A stretch of 64,000 bases of DNA from Mallotus nudiflorus (taxonomy: Eukaryota > Streptophyta > Magnoliopsida > Malpighiales > Euphorbiaceae). The stretch spans positions 496,001 through 560,000 of the forward strand of contig CANTUR010000453.1 of NCBI GenBank assembly GCA_947683625.1, in the 5' to 3' direction. The translations under genes were made by a program, and so were the position numbers. Below the pieces are notes generated by a model. The model was not told where the DNA came from. It saw only the letters and a list, made by a program, of their open reading frames with translations, and searched no databases. This document shows, piece by piece, positions 45,240 through 58,081 of the stretch. Within the stretch, counting starts at the first letter, position 1. Each line of letters begins with the position of its first letter.

Positions 45240-47240
45240 TTAAAAATAAAAGTTTAAAAATAATAAAAACGTCATTTTTTAGGAAAATAAAAGTGTTATT
45301 TATTTATATAACAATTTGTTATTAACTTAAGATAATTATATTCACTGCAATTTTAATAAATCTTATTTAAATAATTATATGATACTTCTTTATTTTTTTT
45401 ATAATTAATAATTTTCTCAACTCTAAAACTAATTTTATATAAAAAATATTATGCAATAATTAATCATAATAAAAAATTATTAGTTATGTCTTAAAAAAAT
45501 TTAAAAATAATAAAAAGTTATAATTTTTTTATATAACAATTTGAATAATACAGTCTCATTAAACTTATAATTTATTACAACTTTAGTAAGTTTTGATTTA
45601 AACATTGACACTTTATTTCTTTAATGTCTTTGATATTAATACTTTTATTCACTCATAGAGTAATTTAATGTATTTTGTAATTTCAACTAATAAATAAATG
45701 ATAAAGATTAATTAATTTCATTTTAACTCTTTTTAATTAAATTTTATAAAAATATTTAAAAATGATAATTATATTACTTTTTTTTAAATAGAAATACTAC
45801 TTTTTAACAAATTATATACTATATTTTGTAAAATATGATTACATATAAAAAATAAAAAAAAACCTTAATTAAATTTTTAATAAACTTTGATTTAATAAGT
45901 TTTTAAAAATAATAAGAGTATTATTTTATTTATATGTCAATCTAATTTTTCAACACTGACAAAATTAGATTATAACATAGTGATTTATTGAAATTTTAAT
46001 AAATTTTCTATTTGAATAATTATACAATGTTCTTTCAATATTTTGAAATAATAATCAATTACCAACTAGATAGAGTTATGATATAGTAATTTATTACATT
46101 GTTTATGAATTTTCTATGTAAACACAACAATCTTTCAACATTTTTTATGTTAATATTTTTCTTAATTAAGTATTTTATTTTATTATTTACTTATTAAATT
46201 TAATTTAGTAAGAATTATAAAATTATACTTTCTAGTTTGATTTATATTAGAAAAAATAATAGAAAAATATTTTTTTAACAAAATTTCTACTAAAATTTTA
46301 ATTATTATTAAAGATAAAATATAAGTTAACCTAATTAAAATAAAAAAACATACTTTCATTTAAATTAGAATTATATTTTAATTTTAAGTAGAGATAAAAT
46401 AGATGTTATCTAATTAGAATAGGAAATATACTTCCAATTAAATTAAAATTATATTTTAATTAATTTAATTTAATTTTTGTTAATAAATGTCTAAATTATT
46501 TAATTTTTATATAATAACGAGTGAATACTTTTTTTATAATTTTGTCTATCTCCCTTTGTGTATGTGTGTATATATATATATATGAATGAGTAATGAGTTT
46601 ACTATTTGAATAAAAATAATTTTTTTAAAATTTTCAATTTTTTGGAAAATTTTTAATTTCATTAATTTTAGCTAATTTAATTTTATTTGCAATTTTAGTC
46701 AATTTAATGCAATAAATTTCAGTTATTCATAATTAACCATGTAAGTTAAAAATGATATCATGTTATTGTATTTGGGTTTTTAATCTCAAATTTAAATTTT
46801 TTTAAAAAATTCTTGTGCTTCTACCTGAATAGGAGTACATATTGTTTTAAGTACAATTGTTCGTAGTGTTAATACAAAGATAATATTAGTTTCATCAAAT
46901 TGGCCACAATACTAACAACAAAACAAGCAATTAAAATTGATTATATTAGTTAAAATTACAACTAAAAAAATTAAATTATGTGAAAATTGCCAAAATATTA
47001 ATTTTTAACTAAATTCATAAAAATGAACAAAAATTTGATTTCTTTATCATTATGCTTTTTCTTGTAGTAAATATCTATTTTAATTTATTAATAAAATAAT
47101 TTTTGTTTGTCTACACTTAAGTTCAAAAACAACTGAACATTAAGCGGCTTTAATATTCACGTCGAACTTGATAGTAAATGAATTAAGTTTTATTTAGCTA
47201 AACCTTAGGTTTATTGGACTATATTCTTAAATCCAATTGG
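44687..47240. other. AT-rich repetitive DNA, no gene
   Basis: Degenerate blocks recur at irregular spacing (ATATAACAATTTG near 45308 and 45530, related near 45935; CTTTCAACATTTTTTATGTTAA near 46133). A (TAA)n microsatellite spans 45167-45240. No coding signal. Confidence 0.6.
45167..45240. repeat. (TAA)n microsatellite
   Basis: An almost pure run of about 24 ATA/TAA units. Confidence 0.95.
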
Positions 47241-47539
47241 GTATCGTTATAAAAAGGCAAAGAAGTAAGAAGATGGAAGTCGAATATTCTGAATGAATAC
47301 CTGGAAAAAGAGTCACCTCTCTTCTGGGTGGACGATGACCGTACTCTAAAAGAAGCTAAATTTATAGATCATGAACTAAAAAATTACGATATGGTAAACG
47401 AAACCTTTGAGAGTGTAGATAATAAGGATTTTGATGAATTTGATTTATCTGAAAGTGGCATTCCTATAGTAAATGTGTTGCAAAGGATGAAGTATTTTAT
47501 TAATCAAACTTTGGTAGTCTGCAATAATTGTTAAGCTAT

Positions 47540-48857
47540 GATGAAAATTGAAATGGTGAGATATCTACTTATAGATAGAGAAAGATAGTGAGAGAAACTC
47601 GTTATTCTCTCTTGTGATAACTATTTTCCCCAGAAACTTCACTTTACTTTTCAAAATTCGACTTTGCATCTTCTTCTTGTGGAACTAAATCGACTCTGCT
47701 TTTTATACCTCTAGTTTTTTTGTCTCAAAATCACTTTCTCTCCTTCATCTACATCTCTCTCAAATTTTCTTTCTCTCGCTCCGCCTCATCAATCCAGCTT
47801 ATGGGTGCGAAGATATGGAAGAACTTAGCAAATAAAGACCTTAGCACTACATCCCCCATCTTCTTAAATTATGGTTGGGACAGCTATGGCATCCGGCTGA
47901 ACTTCTATAAGTGGAAATGTTAAATGATGACAATTTCTTCAAAATTACTATGAAAACTATGGAAGATAAGCTCTATATTCTCAACAATAATCCTTGGTCA
48001 ATTTTCAGACACTATTTTATTGTCTATGATTGGAATGAACACAAACCTCTTGATGATTTGGAGTTCAATTATGACAATATCTAGATTCATTTTGAAAATC
48101 TTCCTCCTGGTTTCATTTACATGACCAATATTTAGTCCTTAGTGTTCCAAGCGTTTGAGAAGCTATTAGAAATGGATGACCTTTCTAAGTTGACCAACTC
48201 TTGATACCCGATTATTAAAGTTAGAGTAAAAATGGATTTTACCAAGCCTCTTCCTAAAGGCTGCTGGTTAAATCTAGGGGAGCATGATGTTTGCAATAAA
48301 TATAGATACCAAAAGCTCCCTCTATGCTACTAATTTAGCAACCTTATTAGCTATCTCTCCAATCTTGGTAACAACAGAATCCTACCCTTTGATGCTATAG
48401 GAAACTCTAAGAATCCACATATTAATGTCCATTAATAATAAGGTTAAGTCTTTCAAAGGGAGGGAGAAGATTAAGACATATATCCCATTGCTCTTGCAGA
48501 GAGCCATATTACAACAGGTCTTCACATTCCAACGGTCACTAAGGAGAAGAGTTCAAGTTAAAGATTCAGCTCCAGATGCTGACTCCGACTCTGACAGCTG
48601 TGAGAGCACAACAGCTACTTTGGGGAAAAAAAGCTTATTTTCATCGATTTTTTTAGTTTCTTTTCCTTTTAGTTCTCTTTGGTTTGTATTCTGTCTTGGT
48701 TTTGAAGCTGGTTAGCTTTTTAATTCTGCAGTCTCTTACCCTTCTATTCGTATGAGGTAGGAATCAGTTTTTGGTTGGCTGCCCTTTTGAGGGGTCCCTC
48801 TATTTGCCAGTCTGCTGGATCTTATGATATGCTAATTTTTCAAAAAAAAAAAAAAAG
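47540..48857 (+). mobile_element. Poly(A)-tailed retro-insertion with 11-base target duplication
   Basis: TGTTAAGCTAT at 47529-47539 is repeated exactly at 48858-48868. The insert ends in a 15-base A run (48842-48856). These are hallmarks of L1-type target-primed integration. About 1.3 kb with only an ORF1-like frame and a 3' tail, so it is either an internally deleted LINE or a mobilised transcript. Confidence 0.88.
47801..48433 (+). pseudogene. DUF4283-type ORF in the retro-insertion
   Basis: Starts at the ATG at 47801 (MGAKIWKNLANKDLSTTSP) after a 260-base pyrimidine-rich leader. After frame changes come NNNPWSIFRHYFIVYDWNEH, IHFENLPPGFIYMTNI, KVRVKMDFTKPLPKGCWLN and a zinc-knuckle remnant (YRYQKLPLCY). 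Related in layout to the ORF1 it inserted into, but not a duplicate of it. Several in-frame stops. Confidence 0.65.
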
Positions 48858-49340
48858 TGTTAAGCTATTAGGGCGACCTATTAGCTATAAGGGGTTTACC
48901 ATTATTAATATGGATAATGAGTATTTATTGTACATTTTAAATCAGTAGATGATACTGAAAGAGTCCTAATGAATGGACCTTGGATGATTGTGGGACATTA
49001 TCTCATCCTTCGGTCTTGGACTCATTAATTCAATTATTACTTTGATTGCATCAACTCAATTGTGGCGTGGGTCAAGTTGCCAGGGATGTCATTGCACTTC
49101 TATCACAAGAAGTGTTGCGAACTATTAGTAATATTTTAGGCAAGATAGTAAAAGTGAATTATAAGACAGAATCTATGATTGGGGCTGTTTTGCACAAATT
49201 ATAGTAGAAATTGATCTTGACAAATCTCTAATCTCTAAACTGAAAGTTGATGGCTGAGTTCAACCAGTGGAAATATAAGGGTTTGTTAAGAATTTGCTTT
49301 GATTATGGTAAGTATAGACATGTGAATGAATTCTATTCAC

Positions 49341-50152
49341 ATTATGGCTAACCATGGAAATTAAAATAACCGAATTGAACTGAATAACTGGATTGAAAAT
49401 TTCCGAAATCAAATTGGACTATTGACTTTTTTATTTTATTTAGATAAAATTGTACCAGTAAAATTTTTTTGATACGGTTCTAGATATTTATAAATATCTT
49501 GATCGAAAACTAGACCAAATTGAACCAAACTATACTGAACTATATTGGACTGAAATAACTGAAATTCATTTATTTATATATTTATAATATATAATTTATA
49601 CAAATAAATTTAATATATAAAAAATATAAATATTATTTAACTACTTTTAAATAAATAATGATAATGTTATTTACTTATTATAGGCATTCATTGTTGGTTG
49701 TTATTGACTTATTATAGGCTATATTGTTTTTACAATTGGATTTGTGTAAGCTATGTTGGATTTTAGTTGTGTAAAACTAAATTTAGATTTGGATTTATTA
49801 GTTATGTTGAATTTTGTTTGTTGGACATGAGTTATGAAATTATATTAAAGTATATATTGAATTGTTGTAGGTATATTTAATGAAATTTCAAGTTTCATAA
49901 ATGTTTAAAGATTTAAGAAAATAGTGTATATTGTATAGTTCTCCGAATCTTTGTTCTAAGTTGGATTGAATTGTATTGGATGGGAATATCCGATTTTTTG
50001 AATTATATTATTTTGAAATTTTGGAACAATACAAGATGGAGATTTTTAGTTTCAGTTCTATTACTAGTTCTCAATATTTTCAAATCTTTAATTTTCAATC
50101 AAATCCCGAAGATTTTCAAATTCCTGAATTAGACTATACCGTACTCAACCCT
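49341..50152. mobile_element. Possible hAT-like insertion in LINE ORF1
   Basis: AT-rich sequence interrupts the ORF1 reading. It starts with repeated ACCGAATTGAACTGAAT-type motifs and ends CCGTACTCAACCCTA, like the CCGAA-rich hAT-like elements elsewhere in the window. No clear target duplication; borders are approximate. Confidence 0.35.
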
Positions 50153-50500
50153 AATTTAAATAAGATAATGGAAACAGATGCTAGAGATGGTTAGAAATAG
50201 GTAGAGGTTGGTGATGGTCAAATGGAGATGGAGGGTGTAACAATTTATGATGTTGCTTTCAACAAAAAATTTAGTCCTTATATCATGACACTTAGGAAAG
50301 GAAAAAGGGTGGAAAATATGAAAATGCAAAAATTATAGAATAAGGTGTAGTGATAAGAATGGAAATGGTAAGGGATCTCAGTTGAATATCCTTGTTAACC
50401 TGGATTTGGAAAATTCCAACCCTAATATAAAATCAAGTCAACAAGTGCAAAATTTTAAGAACCAAAGTGAGAATGGCAAGACCGGATTGTTATACCATAG
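50153..50500 (+). pseudogene. C-terminal remnant of LINE ORF1
   Basis: After KIMETDARDG the reading has VTIYDVAFNKKFSPYIMTLR and KGKRVEN. This parallels the FGPWMLV.KKGRR end of DUF4283-type LINE ORF1 proteins. Stops are present. Confidence 0.5.
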
Positions 50501-50736
50501 ATCTTTGTCCATATTGTAATATATACCAGAGGTCCATCACATGTGTAAACTAAAAAAAACATATTTTTTTTTAATGTTTGCTCATTCTTACTGGTATTGC
50601 TACTCTTTTTTCTATTTGACACTCTCAACTAGGGGTGAGCATAGGTCGGGGAAATTTGAGAATTTAAAATTTCTAGAACCATACCATATTTCGGGGTTTT
50701 TAAAAATAAAATTACTAGTACTAATACCTAATTTAA

Positions 50737-53700
50737 TGTAATATCCCGTGTTTTTAAATATTTTAATACTGCATCGGGATATGCAGTGTTAATAATTTTT
50801 GTATATATATTACGATATTTTTACGAGTTGATATGTATTTAAAACCTATTTTAATTATTGTGTATTATTTATAGTGCTTTACGTAAAATTTTTTCGAGAC
50901 TTTCATTTTCGGGGAAATTTTCACGTAAATAATTTATTATTAATTATTTTAAATATATTTTCGGACTTGCATGAACTCATATGTATTTTTAAATTACTAA
51001 ATAAAGCCTATGTGTACCTATTTATTTAATTAGGGTTTAGCATTTTACCCTAATATTTTATTAATTAATTGTTTGTTTTATTGTTATTTAATTATTTTTA
51101 ATTAATATTAAATTTTAAAATATTAAATATTAAGTGTGTGGGTGTGATTTTTTTCAAATATTTTATTAAAATTATTTTTTTATTTTTCTTTTTTCTTTTT
51201 CTTTTTCTTTTTCTTTTTTTTTCTTTTCTTTTCTTCTTCTTCTTCTTCTTCTACTTCCCGTCCGCGACCCCCTTCCCCTCACCACTGCTACTCTAATTAC
51301 TGGCCATCAGAGTGCCTCCCCTGCGTGTCGCCATCTTCTCCAGCTGCTCCGCCGCCCCCAGCCTTCTTCCCTAGCGCCGGCTTGTCCCTTTTCTCCATTT
51401 CCGGCCGAAAGCTCCATTTCTTCTCACCTCGCGATTTCGGCCACCGTTTTCGACACTGTCGATCTCTTTCTTCTCCTTGAGCTCCGGTGAGTGTGATTCT
51501 AGCTTTGGTTTGAGCTTAAATGGTCTTGATTTGCTTAGGTTTTGAATTTTTGATTTCGGCCATATTAGGGTTTTTTATTTTTTTGAGCATAGAATTGATT
51601 GATTCATGAAAACTCCCTTCAAAAATGTTGATCCTAGTAGCTTAATCTTCATGTATGAATTTTTGTGGAATTTTTGGAGATTATTTGTATTTTTGGGTAT
51701 TTTTGAATATTTTAATATTATTTTCTAATTTTTGGAAATTAATTATTTAAATTATGAAATTGTGTTTTATGGTTAAATTAGGTGTTTAAATGAATTATAG
51801 GAATTTATTTGGAATTTTTATGAATTTCTATGTATTTATTTTGAATTATTAAAGTTTATGTAATTTTGGGAAATTAGGGTTAATTATGTTTTTAATTGAA
51901 TTTAATTGGATAATTGAGTTTAATTATTTATATTATTGATAAATATGTTGAGAAAATTAATTTTGGATAATTATACTATTTTTGGTGAATTTTTAAAGTA
52001 ATTTTAGTATATTTATATATAGGGGTATTTTGGTAATTTTACCCTAAATTGGCTAAAAATGTAATTTAATTGGTTTTAATAGTTATTTAAGGTATAAAAA
52101 TAATTTCTAAAAATTATTTGGTATTTTTAACTACTTAAAACTATTTTTCGTGAATTATTTTCAATTATATATATAATATACGGTTTTTCAAATAAAATGA
52201 GTTTTTATTGGTTTTTAATATGTTTTAAGGTTAATTATGTAATTTCTACCTATAAAATGTATTTCTATGTTATAAGGGTATTTTTGGTATTTTCAGAATT
52301 GTTCTGTGTTTGTGGACCCCGATCGGTAAACTGTAGTTTGGAGTCCGACCGAGGGGTTTTGGGTGTGTTTTGTGTTTGAATTTCGAAGTGTGTTTCTTTG
52401 CAGGGTTGGCTCTACTCTTTGAGTAGAGAGATGTCCATTTTACAGGGGAGGTTCTGCCGAATTTTCGATAGAATTCTGATAAAACGTGATATCCGGTCGA
52501 ACCCTGATATCGATTCTATGTTTAATACTCTAGATCGAATTCTAGGATTTTCTATTAGGTTTATTCTAATGTCGGTTATTTATTATTTGTTTAGTTGCAC
52601 CGAGACCGAGGGCTAGTGGACCAGGCTTGTCGGACCCATCTCGTGGAGCGCACTAGGGTGAGTTACTATACTATATATATATGCTTTAGGTTGCATGATT
52701 TAGAAATATACGTTTTATTTTGATTAAATATGCATAAATAATGTGATTTGTATTTAAGTATATTTTTGGTATATATTAAATTATATGCATGTTTTGTTAA
52801 TAAATTATATTTAAAATGTTTTTAAATATATTTCTAGCTTAATTTATAATTTGATTGGATTCATTTGACATATATATACTCGAAATATACCTGGTTTACT
52901 TTTGGTATATTTCCAGTATATATATGGTTTATGTTGTTATTTTATTTAAATTCATGCATCATTTATTTGTGAATGAATGTTTTATATTCATTAATGAAGG
53001 ATATCGATAGAACGTGCTACCTAGTGGGCAGCACTATGACCGAGTACGTACCGGTGCGCTTATAGCATTTAGGCTATATTACTAACCATTTGTGGATATT
53101 GATTGGTTATGATTATTTGATATGTGAGATATGGTTTGGTGGTGTGATTGCTGGAGCTCGGTTGACCAAGTGTCTCGGGGCCAATCACACTGGCAGTCAG
53201 ACTGCTGGAGCTCGGTTGACTTAGTGTCTCGGGGCCAGTCTACTGTCTAAATGGATTAAGTGGATATATTTGGATTAAGTGAGCCTGTATGGCTAGAGTG
53301 TTGTCTAACACTGTTTGAGGTTTCGATATGATAGGGTTCTATTTGATCCTTCATAAAAGATGATTTTCAATAAAATATATATATAAAATGATTTTATTGC
53401 ATCTGTGTGTATTTGCCTATATATATACATATTATATATATATACTGTTGACTGTATGCATTGTCATTTAGTGTGTATGTATATATATTATAGTAATTCA
53501 CTCAGTGAGGTCTGACTCCCCTCCGTTGACTATTTTTCAGGAGAGTCAACATCTTCAGACCTCAGTAGCAGGCCTGTACGTCGGATTTCTTCCGCCCCAG
53601 CTTCTTTGTGTAAACTGCTTACTTGAGTCTTACTTTTATAATCTAGACATTGCAGTAGTTGTAAATTAATTATGGAATTTTATGTATTTTATTTATGTGA

Positions 53701-53944
53701 GATATTGTATTATGTGAACTGGATTTGTATTAAAAGATTTATATATATATGATATGAGATTTAACTTAAATCCAGTTGGTGAAAATACTATTGTGATATT
53801 TATGATTTTTATTTCCGCTGTATTTGATATTGTTATTATTATTATTGCATGTTTTATTTTATTTTTAGGCTTGCTACGGGTTCCAGATTCGAAAGAATTC
53901 CCGTTCCCTAGCGCTGGTCATGGCCCCTGTTTTGGGTTGTGACA
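50737..53944 (+). mobile_element. Solo LTR, Tekay/Del-like Gypsy family (copy 2)
   Basis: Starts TGTAATATCCCGTG and ends GGGTTGTGACA, with a perfect 5-base duplication TTTAA at 50732-50736 and 53945-53949. Very similar to 5439-8672 throughout. Same splice-like sites: donor 51487, acceptor ending 52403, donor 52658, acceptor ending 53540. Hairpin at 52410-52428. Confidence 0.92.
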
Positions 53945-54326
53945 TTTAAAAATCTCTATACCATTACTATCCCATTTTTTGGGACGGTTCGGTATGTGAA
54001 TTTGGTTCTATCGGAACGGGTCGATATCATATGGTCCAAAATGGGAATTTAGGAATTTACGTTAATAGACAAATTTATGTTATTAATTAAAATTATATTT
54101 ATTATCCACAAATAAACTAAAATTATATTTATTATCCACAAATCAAACTGATATAATTTTGGGTAAAATTATGTCGTTTTGGTTATTATATGTATTAACA
54201 CATGCGAGTCGAACATTGTTTTCAAACATTGTATATATGTGTCTATATACACACACAATAATAATAATAATAATTCTAATAATATTATTACCTCAATAAT
54301 TTTAAAGAAAATCAATAAGATTAAAA

Positions 54327-54344
54327 TACTTAATAATAATAATA

Positions 54345-54436
<92 letters not shown>
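54327..54436. repeat. (TAA)n microsatellite
   Basis: About 36 nearly perfect units. It produces an artefactual poly-Asn ORF. Confidence 0.95.
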
Positions 54437-55441
54437 TAATAAGTTATTAAATATAATGATAGCAATATATTTTAATTAATAAAAATGAACTATCTTCTAT
54501 CAATTTTGTTCGGAAGATAACTACTCATTTTAATCAAAACGACATAGTTTTGATGTGGTTTTAGGTAAAATTATGTCGTTTGAATTATCTATAATATATG
54601 TCTATGTATTTTTATGTAGCAAAATAATAATTATAATAATATTATTTAGCTCATTAATTATAAATAATATCAATAAGATAATACTAGTTGATAACATAAT
54701 AATTAATAAGTTACCAAATATGATAATAACAACATATTTTGATAAAAAATTATAAAATTTGAAATCATACAATGTTAATTTTCTTATTTTCATATTTTTC
54801 ATTTAAATTGAAATATAATGGGCATTCCACATTTTTACCTATTATTGATAATAATAATAATTTTCTTTCTCACATTTTAAGTTTAAAGAGTGTTGTAATG
54901 GACATTTTATATTCTTATTTGTAGATTGAATTATTTAAAACTATGTAATGTGAATTTTTATGTTTATATTTTAAGTTCAAATTTCTCACATTTTTATTTT
55001 TTAATTAAATAATAGTAGTAGTAGTAGTATTAGTAGTAACAATGATAATAATAAAATTAATACAAATATTTTGTTAACAATTTATTTATTATATTTTAAT
55101 CACAAAACATATTAATTTTTTTATTATATATTATAATACATATGTATATTACTTGATAATATAATTAGAAGTATACAATTAAGTTACTACCTACTACTAT
55201 TTATTAATATCTATGTATTACTTATTAAATTAATAATTAGTACTATATTTGATTTTGGGTTCGGTACAGTTTGGTTCGGTTTTTGTTAAATATCTAGTAT
55301 CGTACCAAATTAGTAATATAATTTGGATATGTACAGTTCAGAATAAAAATTATTTAATTCGGTACTATTTTAATATCTTTTGGTTCAGAATTTTGTTTCG
55401 GTTCGATATTTTCTCCATCTTATGTTGACCCTACTTTCAAT

Positions 55442-57785
55442 AATTGCTCATTATTGGTCAATAGTCAATGCCTAGCTACCACTTGCCTACTGTTTTCTTC
55501 CATTAGACATGAGGAGCACCATTTTTTCCATTTATGTTAACGGTATAATAGTCGTTAAAAAATTTATTTATTTATCAAAAAATTATTTTTCTTTTTATTT
55601 TATTAATTATGGTGGTTGAATTTAATTTTTTAGTCATATATTTAGTCAAATAAAATTATATTCATTGAAAATTTATTTACTTTTTTATTATTTAATTGTA
55701 ATAAATAAACGTTTACTTGTATTTTCATTTTAGTGAAATAACAAACCTGCAGGTGTTAATGAACTTATAGGTGAAGGTCAATGAACCTGTAGGTGAAGGT
55801 CAATGAACTTGCATTATTTAAGAAATGAAAATAATATAAGTTCATTAAAAATGAATTGTAGATTTATTAATATTTGCTTACATGTTCATTACTAATATAT
55901 ATACAATAGCTTTATTAATGAAAGAGTATGGTAGTTCAAGATATTTTTTTTATTCTTAGTTCGTTGTTTTGTCTTGGCTCTACCACCCCAACAAATTTCA
56001 GTATCGCTTTTACTTGGTCAATGTTATTCTTTATATTAGTTGGTCCCTTTGGCTTGATCATAATGAATTAATCATCAAGAATGTTATAGAGAAGGTTCTT
56101 AAACTAATCTTCTTCAAGTTTTCTGGATGGTTGAAAGCTTTAATACCCAGGTTTCACCCAACTCAACATGCATTCAATGCTGGATGAATTCAAAAATACA
56201 TCTTTCTTTGACTTGGGAACTTGGCTTTTTGTTTCATCATGAAATGGAAGATGAAGTGAATGATCATAACATGAATCACTCCACTACTTAGCTAATTGGT
56301 TGGTAGGACTTATGTTCTAAAGGGTCTTGTGTAACTAAGTTTTCTTGAACAAGTGAGACTTTTTTCCTACTAGAATACCAAATACTTTACCCTTTCTCTG
56401 CATCTCCCTTTTTTTCCTTTTGAGGTTGCAAAATTAATATTATAAAAATTAATATTAATATAGAAATATTAAATAGATTATTAATAATATTATTAATTAG
56501 TTTAATAATAAAGTTCATTGCTTAATAATATTATTTATTTAATATATTAATATTAACAATTAATAGGTTAATTAATCAAATAGTATAGATTCATTGATTA
56601 AATTATGAAGGTTCATTAGTTATGAACCATAGGTTCATCACTTTTAATCCTCTAGTTCATTGTTCTATATAGGTTCATTAACAAAAAACTATAGGTTCAT
56701 TGAACACAATATACAAGTTCATTAACTATACACTTTTGGTTCATCAAATAATATATATAGGATATATTATTTACATTTGATCACTTGGATCTATTGAAAT
56801 ATTTTTAAGTAGGCATTGTCCTTTTTGGTATAGTTATGGAAGAGGTCTTAAGTGGCAAGAGCATATGTCTTAAATGAATGCTATAGTGTATTCGTTGACA
56901 TCTATTCCTTTGCTGGAAAATCAAGGTAAGATCTTCTCACTCTAAAAATTGTACAAGACTATTATTGTGCACTTTTTACCACTCTTTTAGCTCCAAAAAT
57001 ATGTGGTTAAGCTTCAATGGAAGAGGTAAAAGAAGAATTGGGCTTTGAAGTTGGAATGGCGAAACAAACCTAAGAGCTACAACTTGAGGAATAAGAGCAA
57101 GAACAATAACATGCAAAAAATGATATTGTCTTGTAATTTTTGGATTTAGTAGATATTTAACTATGACATATAATGTTAAAAAGAATTACACATGTTTTCT
57201 TATGTGTGATGGACCCCTGGTCTATATTGCTATATGGATAGGGGTCCATAATATAATTTATCGGCAGGACCACTACCAATATTGGGCTACCTAAAATTAT
57301 TAAGGTTTCAACCTAAAAATAAAAAATTGGTAGGCCTAATTTGGTCCCCAGCTCAACTATGGAAAGCCTAGATCCACCCACTTATCAAAAAGACAAACTC
57401 AGCCATTAAACAACACTCAATTCCTTTAGTGCCAAATTGTACCACTTTATATTAATCAAAATGTACTTCATGTTTGACTATAATATTGTATTGGGAGTTA
57501 GCGATTAGAGATCCTATAAGACAAGTCTCAATAAGGCAAAGGGCATCGTGTATAAAGAAGACATTGAAAAACCACTAGATGATCTTTCTATTAATTAGAT
57601 TACTTCATCTATTATTGTTAGGGTGGATGGTGTATAATAAAAGGATCACATAGATGATATATTGGAAAATGGGGAGGATGATAATGATAATTATATCCTA
57701 AATGCCTCAGTAGCTAAAGGTGAAGCTGACACCATGCTTATTTAAGATTAATATACTATTCCTATATTTAATTATCTACTTATAG
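55442..57785. other. Repeat-rich region between LINE remnants
   Basis: Holds two clusters of GAACCT/AGGTTC motifs (55745-55835 and 56580-56755) in opposite orientation, and a palindromic block at 57205-57250. An open frame at 55969-56187 (KFQYRFYLVNVILYISWSLW, DHNELIIKNV) might be a remnant of a LINE C-terminal region, but this is weak. Confidence 0.4.
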
Positions 57786-58075
57786 ATAATTCTATTTTTA
57801 TATGGAACTATCAAGGAGCTTCCTCTAGTTTTCTTTGTACTTTAAAAAGTTGTGTTAAATAGGTACAACTCATGCTAGTTATCTTATTAAAGTGACAGAT
57901 AAGTGGTGGCAAGCGGATAGGTTTATTAAGAGGGTTAGGTTCAATCATTGTTTCAAAGCGAAAGCGATTGGGTTCTTAATGTAATATGGTTACTATAGAA
58001 AGAGAATTAGTTGGTTGAGATTTTAGAAATTCATAGGCATTATGTTTATATCCATAAATCAGGTTTTAATGGTGT
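57786..58075 (+). pseudogene. LINE ORF2 endonuclease remnant
   Basis: Reads NSIFIWNYQGASSSFLCTLK, comparable with the start of plant L1 ORF2 (SWNCRGA...). Further blocks such as WWQADRFIKRVRFNHCFK parallel the ADK...KKLGFD block. Stops and frame changes throughout; no RT is visible downstream. Confidence 0.55.
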
Positions 58076-58081
58076 TGACAT

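Larger units (their letters stand above)
47250..49340 (+). pseudogene. LINE ORF1-type gene (DUF4283/zinc knuckle), interrupted
   Basis: The 5' part 47250-47528 reads FWVDDDRTLKEAKFIDHELK and on to QRMKYFINQTLVVCNN. After the insertion at 47540-48857 it resumes with KLLGRPISYKGFTIINMDNE, then NGPWMIVGHYLILRSWTH, CINSIVAWVKLPGMSLHFYH and ICFDYGKYRHVNE, a zinc-knuckle-like end with decayed Cys residues. This order is that of DUF4283 proteins, common as ORF1 of plant L1 elements (family knowledge). Stops throughout. Confidence 0.75.
50630..55433. mobile_element. hAT-like non-autonomous element (copy 2), carrying a solo LTR
   Basis: Ends TAGGGGTGAGCATAGG and, inverted, TAGGGTCAACATAAG. The flanks CTCTCAAC (50622-50629) and CTTTCAAT (55434-55441) match at 6 of 8 with two C-to-T changes. 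Without the nested solo LTR it is about 1.6 kb. The inside is AT-rich with a long (TAA)n run and TTCGGT/GGTTCGG motifs near the ends. No transposase ORF. Same family as 15478-16931. Confidence 0.8.

Noticed and set aside
54179..54439. ORF with a poly-Asn tract
   Set aside because: Produced by the (TAA)n microsatellite inside a hAT-like element; no start context or homology.
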